From assembly GCA_017521405.1 (NCBI GenBank), contig JAFXCP010000001.1:1-64000 (forward strand): a stretch of DNA of 64,000 nucleotides, given 5' to 3'. The notes under the pieces are model-generated. The model worked only from the letters and a program-made list of their open reading frames with translations, was not told where the DNA came from and searched no databases. The number at the start of each line of letters is the position of its first letter. The stretch's first letter is position 1. The position numbers and the translations under genes are program-made. Positions 52,820 to 61,549 of this stretch are shown here, piece after piece. The stretch comes from Akkermansia sp. (GTDB taxonomy: Bacteria; Verrucomicrobiota; Verrucomicrobiia; Verrucomicrobiales; Akkermansiaceae).

Positions 52820-53057
52820 AAAAGAAGTACCGCGCCCTAAGGTGTTAGCATCACCCTATCCTCGCATCTGTGCCTTGTTGCTGAGCCTGTTTATCTTCCT
52901 CGGAATGGGCGGGCTGCATCGCATCTACGTCGGCCGGAGAATCTCCGGCCTGCTGCAGTTGGTTACCTGCGGCGGCTTTTTCATATGGCAGGGCATGGAT
53001 ATGGTGCGCATCCTGCTTTGTTTATTCCGGGATAAGGAAGGCCGCATTCTGGTCTGA
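52803..53057 (+). CDS. TM2-domain membrane protein
   Basis: An 84-residue protein. A basic N-terminal stretch (EKEVPRPKVLASPYPR) precedes two membrane segments (ICALLLSLFIFLGMGGLHRIYVG and ISGLLQLVTCGGFFIWQGMD). GGLHRIYVGR between them and the Asp near the end of the second are the TM2 domain signature. Function of bacterial TM2 proteins is not established. Its start lies 17 bases inside the preceding gene, so translation is probably coupled. Confidence 0.8.
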   Translation: MNPLFEKEVPRPKVLASPYPRICALLLSLFIFLGMGGLHRIYVGRRISGLLQLVTCGGFFIWQGMDMVRILLCLFRDKEGRILV

Positions 53058-53068
53058 CTCCCCCTCCC

Positions 53069-54511
53069 TTAGCGCACCAGCACCCCGGGTTCCCCGCTCA
53101 TTCCCGTGGCGGAAATCGGGCGTACGGCAATGCGGTCCAGCGTTTGCTCCACTTGGCGGGGCAGGGTAACGCCATAGCAATTTCCCGGCAGCACATGCAT
53201 GGTGAACCAGCGCCCGCGGCTCCCCACCTGCACCACCCATTTGCGGGCTTTGCCATCCCCTCTCCAGCTTAGGCGGCAGCCCTCCGCCGTGTAGGCGGCG
53301 GATACTCCCGGGCGTGCCGGGCGGGCGGAACCGCACCAAGGCATGGGCGGCGGCACTGCCAGAGTGGGGTACATTTGTTGCAGCACTCTCTGCACGCCGC
53401 CCCGGTTTGTGCCCAAGGATTTCCAGCTCCAAAAGAGCTGCCCGCTGCTTTGGCGTGCCAGCTTGCGGGAGAAAGCAATTTGGCGGCCTATTTCGGAAGC
53501 CGGGCGCCCGGGGTCCTCCTTACTGTCGATACGCACCGAGGCAATCCCCGGCCACACCGGGCGGGAGGGATTCACGCCGCTCCACCATTCCATAAGCGCC
53601 GGGAAACTCTGCGGCCCCTTGCAGCGCCAGTACAGCTGGGGTGCCAAATAATCCACCCAGCCGCGCTCCAACCACTTGCGGGCATCGCAGGCCAGATGCT
53701 CGTAAGCATTCACCCCGGCCTCCACCTCGGCAGGGTAGCCCGGTTGCCAAATGCCGAAGGGGCTAATCCCCACACGCACCCAGGGTTTAAGCTCTTTTAC
53801 TTGGCGGTACAAACTTTGCACAAAAGAATCAATCACCGCCCGGCGCTGGGCAGGCGTGCGCCCATCCGCCACATTGTGGTGGGGCGGGTAGGGGTAAAAA
53901 TAATCATCCAGATGCACCCCATCCACATCGTAGCGGCGCACCACATCCGTCACCACCCCCAGCACGTGTTGCTGCGCGGCCTTGCTGGAGGGATTCAGCA
54001 TCATCGTGCTGCCGGCTTTGAGCAGCTTGTGGCGGCCGGAGCGTGCCACATGCCCGCGCCCCACGGGCTTATTGCTCACCGTGGCGCGGAAGGGGTTAAA
54101 CCATGCATGGATTTCGATGCCGCGCTTGTGCGCCTCCGCAATGGCAAAGGCCAGCGGGTCGTACCCCGGGTGGGTACCCGCCCCGGAGAGCCAGGCACTC
54201 CACGGCTCCAGGCGGGAAGCATACACAGCATCCGAATTAGGCCGTACCTGCAATATCAAAGCATTGAGCCGCAGGCGATCCGCCTCCTGAATAATACGCA
54301 GTAATTCCGCCTTTTGCTGCCCGGCAGATAAGCCGGCTCGCGAAGGCCAATCCAAATTAAACACCGTGGCTACCCAAGCCGCGCGAAACTCTCGCACAGG
54401 CTCCGGCACCGGCGCTCCCGCCTGCTGCCACCCCAGCAGGGGCAGCGCCGCCAGCAGCGGAAGCAGCACATTATAAAGCACAAATCGAATCACCCCGCCA
54501 GCATACCTCAT
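53069..54511 (-). CDS. DigH-like glycosyl hydrolase (GHL10/DUF187)
   Basis: A 480-residue protein. A membrane or signal segment (VLYNVLLPLLAALPLLGW) is followed by EFRAAWVATVFNLDWPSRAGL, the family start (EFRGVWVATV-N-x-D-W-P). LNALILQVRPNSDAVYAS, GIEIHAWFNPFRA, YDVDGVHLDDYFYPYP with the catalytic-type acidic residues, and WLERGWVDYLAPQLYW, the full glycosyl-hydrolase-like 10 signature, are present. E. coli DigH of this family cleaves denuded peptidoglycan glycan strands. The C-terminal 120 residues are a likely fibronectin-type sheet domain. ATG 54511 gives the signal. Confidence 0.88.
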   Translation of the reverse strand: MRYAGGVIRFVLYNVLLPLLAALPLLGWQQAGAPVPEPVREFRAAWVATVFNLDWPSRAGLSAGQQKAELLRIIQEADRLRLNALILQVRPNSDAVYASRLEPWSAWLSGAGTHPGYDPLAFAIAEAHKRGIEIHAWFNPFRATVSNKPVGRGHVARSGRHKLLKAGSTMMLNPSSKAAQQHVLGVVTDVVRRYDVDGVHLDDYFYPYPPHHNVADGRTPAQRRAVIDSFVQSLYRQVKELKPWVRVGISPFGIWQPGYPAEVEAGVNAYEHLACDARKWLERGWVDYLAPQLYWRCKGPQSFPALMEWWSGVNPSRPVWPGIASVRIDSKEDPGRPASEIGRQIAFSRKLARQSSGQLFWSWKSLGTNRGGVQRVLQQMYPTLAVPPPMPWCGSARPARPGVSAAYTAEGCRLSWRGDGKARKWVVQVGSRGRWFTMHVLPGNCYGVTLPRQVEQTLDRIAVRPISATGMSGEPGVLVR

Positions 54512-54579
54512 CCCATACCACTGTGCAAGGGTGATGACTGAATTCTCTCCTGCCGAGTGGGGGAATTCAGTCATCGCCC

Positions 54580-54608
54580 TTGCGTGCGTTCAGGGAATGC
54601 GGTACACT
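54580..54608 (+). promoter_or_regulatory. Promoter of the oligopeptidase gene
   Basis: TTGCGT, 17 bases, TACACT, with 10 bases to the ATG at 54619. Confidence 0.6.
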
Positions 54609-54618
54609 GGCAAAAACT

Positions 54619-56703
54619 ATGCTGGAACACCCCTTTCTCGATGATACGCAACTGCCTGCCTGGTCCCAAATGAGCCCGGAAAAGGCACGCACGGATATAC
54701 GTCTGGCTATTAGCCGCGCTCAGGAAGCACTGGAAACCATTTGCACCGTGCAGGAGCCGAATTACCAAAACACCTTTGCCGCCTTGGAAGCCGCCCCGGC
54801 AGAGCTGATGCGCGGCTGGCAGCGCCTGAACCACCTGCGCTCCGTGATGGACTCCCCGGAATTGCGCGAAGTTATTAACGAACTCATGCCGGAAGTCGTC
54901 ATGTTCTCCAGCAGCATGACCCTCAACCCCCGCCTGTACGCCGTACTTCGCCAAGCGGCGCAAGCCCCCTTCGTGCAAGAGCTGGATGCCGTACGCCGCC
55001 GCTTTGTGCAGGAAACACTGGAGGATTTCCGCGAGAGCGGTGCCGAGCTGCCCGAGGAGAAAAAACAACGCTACGCCGAATTATCCGCCGAGCTGGCCAT
55101 GCTCTCCCAGCAGTTCGGAGAAAAAGTATTGGATTCCACCAACGCCTGGGAATACATCACCCCGGATGCGACCGAGCTGGCCGGTCTGCCGGATTCCGCC
55201 CGCGAAGCCGCCCGGCTGGATGCTCTGGCACACGGCCATGGCTCGGAAACCGCCCCGCAGTGGCGCTTCTCCCTGCAATTTACCAGCGTGCAGCCCGTAC
55301 TTACCTTTGCGGAAAACCCCACCCTGCGGGAGCGTGTGTGGAGAGCCATGAACAGCAAAGGTACAGGAGAATACGATACCTCCACCATCATCAACTCCCT
55401 CCTCACCCTCCGGGCGGAAAAAGCCGCCTTGCTGGGCTACGAATGCTATGCCGACTATGCCACCTCCCGCCGCATGGCCGGCAGCGGGCAGAACGCCTTG
55501 GACTTTATCGACCGCCTGCATGCACAGGTACGCCCCGCCTATCTGGAGGAAATGGAAACCCTGCGCCGCTTTGCGGAGGAGCAATCGGGCAGTCCCATGC
55601 CGGTGCTGGAGCCCTGGTCCGTAGCCTATTGGAGCGAGAAACGCCGCAAGGCCCTGTACGATTTTGATACGGAGGAACTGCGCCTCTACTTCTCTATGGA
55701 GAAAGTATTGCAGGGCATGTTCTCCATATACGCCGGGCTGTACGGCATCCGCTTTACGGAGCAGCCCACCGCCTGCCTTAGCCCCGGAGACCCCCTTCCG
55801 GAAGGCTGCGTGGAAACCTGGCACCCGGAGGTTAAATTCTACCTCGTACACGATGCGGAAAGCGGGGAACACCTCGGCTCCTTCTACACCGATTGGCACC
55901 CGCGAGAGGAAAAGCGCGCCGGCGCATGGATGGATGCCCTCTCCACCGGCCTCCCCCCCATGGGCACCACCCCGCGCGTACCTCATCTGGCCCTCATGTG
56001 CGGAAACATGAGCAAACCCACCGCAGATAAACCCGCCCTGCTTACCCATATGGAGGTGGAAACCGTGTTCCACGAATTCGGCCACCTGCTGCACCAAGTG
56101 CTGAGCAACGTGCCGGTGCGTGCCTTGGGCGGCTGCAACGTGGCATGGGATTTCGTGGAACTGCCCAGCCAAATCAACGAAAACTGGACCTGGGAACGCG
56201 AGGCCTTGGACCGCTACGCCTGCCACTGGCAAAGCGGAGCCACCCTCCCCGAGGCGCTGAAGGATAAAATGCTCGCCGCGCGCAATTACGGTGCCGCATC
56301 CTTCTTTATGCGCCAGCTCAGCTTTGGTAAAATAGATTTGGAACTGCACACCCATACCGCCCGATATCTGAACCGCGATGTGGAAGAAACGGACCGCGCC
56401 ATCCTGGCCGATTACCGTGTACCCATGAGTGAGCAGGGGAACAGCGTTCTGCGAGCCTTTTCCCACATTTTTGATGGCGGCTACGAATCCGGCTATTACT
56501 CCTACAAATGGGCCGAAGTGCTGGAGGCCGATGCCTTCTCCCGATTTACCTCAGAGGGTATCTTTAACCCCGCCACCGGGCGAGATTTCCGCCGCTGCAT
56601 CCTCTCCCAAGGAAATAGCCGCCCCGCTGCTGAACTGTATCGCGATTTCATGCACCGCGACCCGGATACCACCGCCTTACTGCGCCGCTGCGGCATCCTG
56701 TAA
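54619..56703 (+). CDS. prlC: M3-family oligopeptidase (oligopeptidase A-like)
   Basis: A 694-residue zinc metallopeptidase of family M3, which breaks down short peptides in the cytoplasm. ETVFHEFGHLLHQVLSNV contains HEFGH, the two zinc His and catalytic Glu, and the third ligand Glu follows in WDFVELPSQINENWTWE. YGAASFFMRQLSFGKIDLELHT and GYYSYKWAEVLEADAFSRF are the family C-terminal blocks. Length and order match oligopeptidase A (680). The promoter 10 bases upstream fixes the start at 54619 (MLEHPFLDD). Confidence 0.92.
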   Translation: MLEHPFLDDTQLPAWSQMSPEKARTDIRLAISRAQEALETICTVQEPNYQNTFAALEAAPAELMRGWQRLNHLRSVMDSPELREVINELMPEVVMFSSSMTLNPRLYAVLRQAAQAPFVQELDAVRRRFVQETLEDFRESGAELPEEKKQRYAELSAELAMLSQQFGEKVLDSTNAWEYITPDATELAGLPDSAREAARLDALAHGHGSETAPQWRFSLQFTSVQPVLTFAENPTLRERVWRAMNSKGTGEYDTSTIINSLLTLRAEKAALLGYECYADYATSRRMAGSGQNALDFIDRLHAQVRPAYLEEMETLRRFAEEQSGSPMPVLEPWSVAYWSEKRRKALYDFDTEELRLYFSMEKVLQGMFSIYAGLYGIRFTEQPTACLSPGDPLPEGCVETWHPEVKFYLVHDAESGEHLGSFYTDWHPREEKRAGAWMDALSTGLPPMGTTPRVPHLALMCGNMSKPTADKPALLTHMEVETVFHEFGHLLHQVLSNVPVRALGGCNVAWDFVELPSQINENWTWEREALDRYACHWQSGATLPEALKDKMLAARNYGAASFFMRQLSFGKIDLELHTHTARYLNRDVEETDRAILADYRVPMSEQGNSVLRAFSHIFDGGYESGYYSYKWAEVLEADAFSRFTSEGIFNPATGRDFRRCILSQGNSRPAAELYRDFMHRDPDTTALLRRCGIL

Positions 56704-56730
56704 TACCGCCCGGCACTCCCCTCAAAAAAA

Positions 56731-56769
56731 ATCGGCACTTCCCGCCACAACCGGGGAGTGCCGATTTTG
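56731..56769. terminator. Bidirectional terminator between prlC and nitroreductase gene
   Basis: ATCGGCACTTCCC pairs with GGGGAGTGCCGAT (one G-T pair), with TTTT on the plus side and an A-run of eight before it that gives T on the minus side. Confidence 0.85.
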
Positions 56770-56784
56770 CCATATAAAAGCAAC

Positions 56785-57393
56785 TCAGGGCATCTTCGGC
56801 CAGCCCAAGCACTGGTGTACCACCACGAGGTGGTCCGCCGGCAAATGCAGCGCCCGTGCCAAAGCCGGGGCATCAATCATCGCCCGCACCACGCAGGATA
56901 AGCCCCGCCACGTGGCATACAAGTACACATTCTGGTAAGCAGAACCCACATGGCACAGCCCCCCGCGGTCATCCCTCACCACATACAGCAAATGCACCGG
57001 CGCATTCGTCACAAAATCCTGCCGCGCACAAAGCGGAATCAAATTCTCCCCCGTCACCTTCACCAGCCGGTGCTGCTCCCCCTCGTAGCGCCACGCCCCC
57101 TCCGGCGTGAGCAGGTACAACTGCATATTCTGCAAATTGCGGGAAGTAGGAATAGTGCGCTTCCCATGGACGTTCTGCCCCCAGGCCACCCACAAAATCT
57201 CCCCTAGTAGCTGCTCCTCCACCGTGCGCCCCGCATCAAAATCCCGGGAAGAATGGCGCGTGGCAATCGCCTCCATCAGCGGCATCCCCCCTGCCTGCAC
57301 AGGCGCCGGCAGCACCCGCTCCTCCTCCCCCCCTTGAATGGGAGCCAATCCCATGGCCAGAAGCCCCATTAGCATTTGCATCCGTTTCATCAT
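56785..57393 (-). CDS. Exported nitroreductase-family (SagB-like) protein
   Basis: A 202-residue protein. A signal peptide (MQMLMGLLAMGLAPIQG) is followed by MEAIATRHSSRDFDAGRTVEEQLLGEILWVAWGQN, the start of the FMN-binding nitroreductase fold. RTIPTSRNLQNMQLYLLTPEGAW is the SagB-type Pro-Ser/Arg-Asn-x-Gln loop. GSAYQNVYLYATWRGLSCVV completes the family. FMN proteins of this kind are normally cytoplasmic, so the signal peptide is odd; related secreted versions occur in Verrucomicrobia and Bacteroidetes. Role unknown. Confidence 0.8.
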   Translation of the reverse strand: MMKRMQMLMGLLAMGLAPIQGGEEERVLPAPVQAGGMPLMEAIATRHSSRDFDAGRTVEEQLLGEILWVAWGQNVHGKRTIPTSRNLQNMQLYLLTPEGAWRYEGEQHRLVKVTGENLIPLCARQDFVTNAPVHLLYVVRDDRGGLCHVGSAYQNVYLYATWRGLSCVVRAMIDAPALARALHLPADHLVVVHQCLGWPKMP

Positions 57394-57503
57394 CCTTGCA
57401 TTCTAGCAGCTTCCACCCCATTGAAAAGAAAAATCCGCCCTCCCTGCACAAAAACTTTTTTAGAAATAATCCAAATAAAAACACTATCCGGCACGGAACA
57501 GGC

Positions 57504-57532
57504 TTGCATAAGCGGGGGATAGCTGGTAGAAT
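57504..57532 (+). promoter_or_regulatory. Promoter of the tandem Cys-motif genes
   Basis: TTGCAT, 17 bases, TAGAAT, with 8 bases to the TTG start at 57541. Confidence 0.65.
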
Positions 57533-57540
57533 GGGCTGCC

Positions 57541-58512
57541 TTGCAAGCAGTATCACCCTACCAGAATCCCCTCTGGCCGGATGCCGAGTGGGATGTTTCC
57601 GGCGCGTTCGTGAACGACCGCGAGCTGGTGGCCTTTTTTGATTTCTGCAAGCACCTGCTGGGCTTCGAGCCATACCACATCGTGCATGGCTCCCCACTGT
57701 GCGTATGGAACTCCGGGCGAGTACTCAAGCACCTCCTGCGAGAGGCGGAGGAAGTCCGTACCGCCGGGTTGGAGTACGAGAAACGCCGCATAGCCGTCTA
57801 CCTCACCTTCACGAACCTCCTCCTCAAGGAAGAGCATCTGAGCGACAGCTTCTCCAATGCCATCTGCACCTTCTTCTCCCGCCACAACCCCACCGGGAGA
57901 AACGCCGTCATCCTGGCCAACGACCTCCTGCGCGACCACCTGCGCCGCGAATTTCCCACCCTGCGCCTCATCTCCTCCATCCTTAAAATCACCAACGGTG
58001 GCGGCAAAGGCAAACCGGATGCCTACCTCCGCCTGGCAGAACAGTACGACGAGGTGATGGTACACCCGGATGACGTGTTGAATTACCCCCTTCTGGAACA
58101 ACTGGAAGAGAAGGAACGCTACATCCTGCTGGTGAATGAGTATTGCATCCGGAATTGCCCGCTCCGTGCCTTCCACTACACCTCCCTCTCCCACTCCGCA
58201 CTCAACTTCATGGGTTACAACGACGAGGAATTCACCCGGCGCCAATCCACCAACGGCTGCCAAGACCTCGGCACCCTGCTGCACCACCCCACCAAGAACG
58301 TACTTGCCCTCAACACCCCGGAAATCCGCCGCCTGCGCGAACTGGGATTCCGCCATTTCAAACTCCAAGGCCGCGGCCACGCCAACGCCTCCTCCATCCT
58401 CTTCGATTTGCTGCGCCTGGTCCTCCGCACGGATGCCCCGGAAGAAAACGCCATGCACCGCATGGGGCAAATCTTCTGGGAATCCCTGCTGCCCCCCACC
58501 TCCCGCTCATGA
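57541..58512 (+). CDS. Cys-motif protein of unknown function, first of tandem pair
   Basis: A 323-residue soluble protein that I do not recognise. It begins at a TTG (LQAVSPYQNPLWPD) whose position is supported by a -10 box 8 bases upstream; there is no ATG that includes the whole domain. The chain reads as an alpha/beta barrel-like series: YHIVHGSP, IAVYLTFTNLLLKEEHLSD, NAVILANDLLRDHLRR, then EVMVHPDDVLN, YILLVNEYCIRNCPLRAFHYTSLSH. The motif NEYC-x3-CPLR-x2-H is shared with the next gene, and a further Cys lies in STNGCQDLG. This is like the Cys patterns that hold Fe-S or Zn in U32-peptidase-like proteins, but the fold is inference. The stop overlaps the next start (ATGA). Confidence 0.6.
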   Translation: MQAVSPYQNPLWPDAEWDVSGAFVNDRELVAFFDFCKHLLGFEPYHIVHGSPLCVWNSGRVLKHLLREAEEVRTAGLEYEKRRIAVYLTFTNLLLKEEHLSDSFSNAICTFFSRHNPTGRNAVILANDLLRDHLRREFPTLRLISSILKITNGGGKGKPDAYLRLAEQYDEVMVHPDDVLNYPLLEQLEEKERYILLVNEYCIRNCPLRAFHYTSLSHSALNFMGYNDEEFTRRQSTNGCQDLGTLLHHPTKNVLALNTPEIRRLRELGFRHFKLQGRGHANASSILFDLLRLVLRTDAPEENAMHRMGQIFWESLLPPTSRS

Positions 58513-59528
58513 CTGCCCCCGCTGAACCCCTTGCCCCCCGTCTCCCGGATTACTTGCCCGGCGCCTGCTGGACAGTGGGCGGCGGCCTGCGCTTTGATCG
58601 CGGCGTGCAAACCATAGCCTCCTTTCTGGGAAAAATCTCCGGTGCCGGTTTGGATAGAGTGCAAGCCGTGGCACCCTGTGCATGGTCTCTGGATTGGTAT
58701 GTGCAGCGCCGCCCGCTGGCATACAACGATATATGCGAAGCCTTCGAAACCTATGCCCGCATGGGCATGGGCGTTGTCCTCGTATTCGATAACCCATGGA
58801 TTCCGCAGGAAAGCATGGCGGACCCCTACGGTCTCTCCCTCGTGCAGGAACTGTACAAGCGCGACCGCATCCGCAAAAACGCCGTTTGCGTAGCCTGCGA
58901 TGCCCTGGCAGAGCAACTGCGCGCCGCCTGCCCGCATCTCCCCATCTACTGCCACGAAAACCGCCTCGTGGCAGAGCAGGGGCGCCGCAGCCCCCGGCTG
59001 TACAACAGCCTGCTCACCCGCTACCGGCGCATCACCCTGCACCCGGCGGATGCCGCCCGCCCGGCCATCCTCTCCGCATTGGAAGACCCCGCCCGCATCG
59101 ATATCGTCGTGAACGATTCCTGCCTCCGCACCTGCCCGGTGCGCCGGGAACACCTGCAACTCCTTGCCGCCCTGCGCCGCTCCCCGTACGATACTACCCT
59201 CATGGCACAGCGTGCCTCCCTCATCGCCCGCACCGGCTGCATGAACCCGCAGCCCGGCCAGCCCGCACAGAATGCCAGCTGCAACATCCCCCGCAGCGAA
59301 TTGGCACAGCTGCATGCCGCCGGATTCCGCAGCTACATCATCCAGAGCCAGCTCTTCCGCAACGAGATGACCCTCCTTTGGGACATCCTCCAATGCCGCC
59401 TCCCCCACACCCCGGAGCAGAGCAACAAAATGGCACTCATTGCCAACTCCGCCATGGCTGAATTCGGCAAACCGGCCGGAGACCTCCCCAGTGGCCTCCG
59501 CCAATTCTCCTTTTCCAATATAGAATAA
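58509..59528 (+). CDS. Cys-motif protein of unknown function, second of tandem pair
   Basis: A 339-residue protein, a divergent paralogue of the upstream gene. It shares WTVGGGLRFDRGVQTIASFLGK (compare WDVSGAFVNDRELVAFFDF), VVLVFDNPWI, NAVCVACDALAEQLRAACP, and VVNDSCLRTCPVRREHLQLL, the NxxC-x3-CPxR-x2-H motif. A third Cys occurs in QNASCNIPRSEL, then LHAAGFRSYIIQSQLFRNE matches LRELGFRHFKLQGRGHANA of the first. The overlap ATGA indicates co-translation and suggests a heteromer. metK follows 18 bases later on the same strand, perhaps in the same transcript. Confidence 0.6.
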   Translation: MTAPAEPLAPRLPDYLPGACWTVGGGLRFDRGVQTIASFLGKISGAGLDRVQAVAPCAWSLDWYVQRRPLAYNDICEAFETYARMGMGVVLVFDNPWIPQESMADPYGLSLVQELYKRDRIRKNAVCVACDALAEQLRAACPHLPIYCHENRLVAEQGRRSPRLYNSLLTRYRRITLHPADAARPAILSALEDPARIDIVVNDSCLRTCPVRREHLQLLAALRRSPYDTTLMAQRASLIARTGCMNPQPGQPAQNASCNIPRSELAQLHAAGFRSYIIQSQLFRNEMTLLWDILQCRLPHTPEQSNKMALIANSAMAEFGKPAGDLPSGLRQFSFSNIE

Positions 59529-59546
59529 TCCCCCCCACCACCAACC

Positions 59547-60725
59547 ATGAAACACCTGCCTGTATTTACATCCGAATCCGTAGGCGAGGGGCACCCCGAC
59601 AAAGTAGCCGACCTCATCTCCGATGCCATCCTGGATGCCTGCCTGGAGCAAGACCCCGCCAGCCGCGTGGCCTGCGAAACACTGGTGAAGGATAGCCACG
59701 TTATCCTGGCCGGGGAAATCACCACCACCGCCGCACCGAATTACGAACGCATCGTGCGCGATACTATCCGCTCCATCGGCTACCGTACCCCGGCGGACGA
59801 TGCCCTTTTTAACGCAGAAAGCGTCACTATCCTCAACCTCCTCTCCACCCAGAGCCCGGATATTGCCCAAGGTGTGGATGCCCGTGCTGCAGATGGCAAG
59901 GAAGGCGCAGAGCAGGGCGCCGGCGACCAGGGAATCATGTTCGGCTATGCCTCCAACGAAACCCCGGAGCTTATGCCCGCCCCTGTCATGTTCTCCCACC
60001 GCATCATGCAGGAACTGGCTCGCGTGCGCCACAGCGGGGAAATCCCCTGGCTCCGCCCGGATAGCAAAAGCCAGGTGGCCGTGGAATACGACTCTGATGG
60101 ACGCCCCGCCCGCATCCTCAACGTTGTCCTCAGTACCCAGCATACGGACGATGTGGACAACACCACCATCCGCACCTTCTGCACAGAACTCATCCGCCGT
60201 GTCCTCCCTGCAGAACTCCTCACCCCAGACACCGAATTCTTTATCAACCCTACCGGTCGCTTCGTCATAGGCGGTCCCCATGGGGACTCCGGGCTCACCG
60301 GTCGTAAAATCATCGTCGATACCTACGGCGGCATGGGACGCCACGGCGGTGGTGCCTTCTCCGGCAAGGATTGCAGTAAGGTGGACCGCTCCGGCGCGTA
60401 CATGTGCCGTTGGGTTGCCAAGCATGTGGTCGCCGCCGGCCTGGCAGACCGCTGCGAACTCCAAGTAGCCTATGCCATCGGCAAAGCGGACCCCGTCTCC
60501 ATCCTTGTGGATGCCCAATCCGCAGGAGAACTCCCCATCCCCGAGCAGGAAATCATTGCGCGCATCAACCGTGCCTTCTCCTTCAAACCTGCAGATATGG
60601 AGCAAGCCCTCGGCCTCCGCCGCCCCATCTTCCGCCGCACCACAAACTACGGCCACTTCACCAAGGCAGACCTTCCCTGGGAGCAGTTGGACCCCGCCCG
60701 CCTGGCCATCCTGCGCGGCGAATAA
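59547..60725 (+). CDS. metK: S-adenosylmethionine synthetase
   Basis: A 392-residue enzyme that makes SAM from methionine and [34 protein letters not shown] is the N-terminal ATP/metal region, [21 protein letters not shown] is signature 1, and [22 protein letters not shown] is signature 2 with the P-loop-like [36 protein letters not shown] is also complete. Length matches the E. coli enzyme (384). It follows the Cys-motif pair and is closed by a strong terminator. Its partner ahcY is elsewhere in the window (16247). Confidence 0.96.
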   Translation: MKHLPVFTSESVGEGHPDKVADLISDAILDACLEQDPASRVACETLVKDSHVILAGEITTTAAPNYERIVRDTIRSIGYRTPADDALFNAESVTILNLLSTQSPDIAQGVDARAADGKEGAEQGAGDQGIMFGYASNETPELMPAPVMFSHRIMQELARVRHSGEIPWLRPDSKSQVAVEYDSDGRPARILNVVLSTQHTDDVDNTTIRTFCTELIRRVLPAELLTPDTEFFINPTGRFVIGGPHGDSGLTGRKIIVDTYGGMGRHGGGAFSGKDCSKVDRSGAYMCRWVAKHVVAAGLADRCELQVAYAIGKADPVSILVDAQSAGELPIPEQEIIARINRAFSFKPADMEQALGLRRPIFRRTTNYGHFTKADLPWEQLDPARLAILRGE

Positions 60726-60748
60726 ACAGCCCCGGCACACCTTCCCCC

Positions 60749-60790
60749 GGCGGGTTGCACCCCTTTCCCCGGTGCAGCCCGCCTTTTTTT
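60749..60790 (+). terminator. Terminator of metK
   Basis: GGCGGGTTGCACC pairs with GGTGCAGCCCGCC (one mismatch) and is followed by seven T. Confidence 0.88.
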
Positions 60791-60822
60791 GCTTAAGCCG
60801 CTGCCCCATCCGCCCGGAGTAA

Positions 60823-60855
60823 GAAAAAAGAGCTGCCCCGTGTGCGGAGCAGCTC
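60823..60855 (-). terminator. Terminator of the minus-strand PEP-CTERM gene
   Basis: GAGCTGCCCCG pairs with CGGAGCAGCTC (one G-T pair). On the minus strand it is followed by six T. Confidence 0.8.
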
Positions 60856-60883
60856 GTGTAGAGGGAAAAAGCGTTGCAGCTTA

Positions 60884-61549
60884 TTAGCGGCGACGGCGAG
60901 CAGCCAGACCGGCCAGAGCCAGCAGGCTCAGCGTAGCCGTGGCAGGCTCCGGAACAGCGGGTGCTACGGTAGAGACCGTAATGCTCATGTCCGGAGCATA
61001 TGTTGTGGAAGCCAAAGACTTCTGCCCACCGAGAAAACCCCAATTGGCAGAGTTGCCACTAGTCAGAGAACCACCGCAGGCTGCGAGATGCCCGGAGTAG
61101 TATTGACCGGCGGGTACCACAGTCTCACCTGCCACCCAAGCGTCGTCACTGGCGGAGGTCGTCATGTATGCATAGTAGGTCTTAGTGGTATCGAGGGTGA
61201 TGGAATTGCCGAAATCGAACACAGCCAAATCGGAACCATCAGCCTTCGTGAACACATCGGAGGAGCCCAGGTAGGTATTGGTATCATCCGTGATGTACAG
61301 AACACGATCGTCAGCCAGATTGTAATTACCGCCGCGCTCCAGAAGGGAGATGGAGCCCAGCGTTACCTGAGGCGTCAGCTCACCACCAAGAACATCGAAA
61401 CGCTGCGTATCGGCGGAAGCCAGCGTGAACACCACACCGCAGTAGGAACCACCTTGAGTCCCACCGTAGGAAGGAACAGTGTCGAAGGTCAGTTCGCTAC
61501 CCATGGCACAGGTAGCGGCGGCAAGAAGGGCAATAAGAGTCTTCTTCAT
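60884..61549 (-). CDS. PEP-CTERM-type secreted protein, first of divergent pair
   Basis: A 221-residue protein. A signal peptide (MKKTLIALLAAATCAMG) is followed by a beta-rich domain of about 175 residues with many Thr, Tyr and Asp (SYGGTQGGSYCGVVFTLAS, then YITDDTNTYLGSSDVFT), and the C-terminus carries PEPATATLSLLALAG then LAARRRR, a PEP motif, hydrophobic helix and Arg cluster. This is a PEP-CTERM sorting signal, normally cut by an exosortase; no exosortase is in the window. The middle domain resembles PEP-CTERM adhesin-like modules. Signal peptide and tail are nearly identical in DNA to the divergent neighbour at 62091 while the middle differs. Confidence 0.8.
   Translation of the reverse strand: MKKTLIALLAAATCAMGSELTFDTVPSYGGTQGGSYCGVVFTLASADTQRFDVLGGELTPQVTLGSISLLERGGNYNLADDRVLYITDDTNTYLGSSDVFTKADGSDLAVFDFGNSITLDTTKTYYAYMTTSASDDAWVAGETVVPAGQYYSGHLAACGGSLTSGNSANWGFLGGQKSLASTTYAPDMSITVSTVAPAVPEPATATLSLLALAGLAARRRR

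Noticed and set aside
58215-61043. A 942-codon open frame opposite the Cys-motif genes and metK
   Set aside because: It runs antisense to metK and the Cys-motif pair, crosses two terminators and has no recognisable domain.
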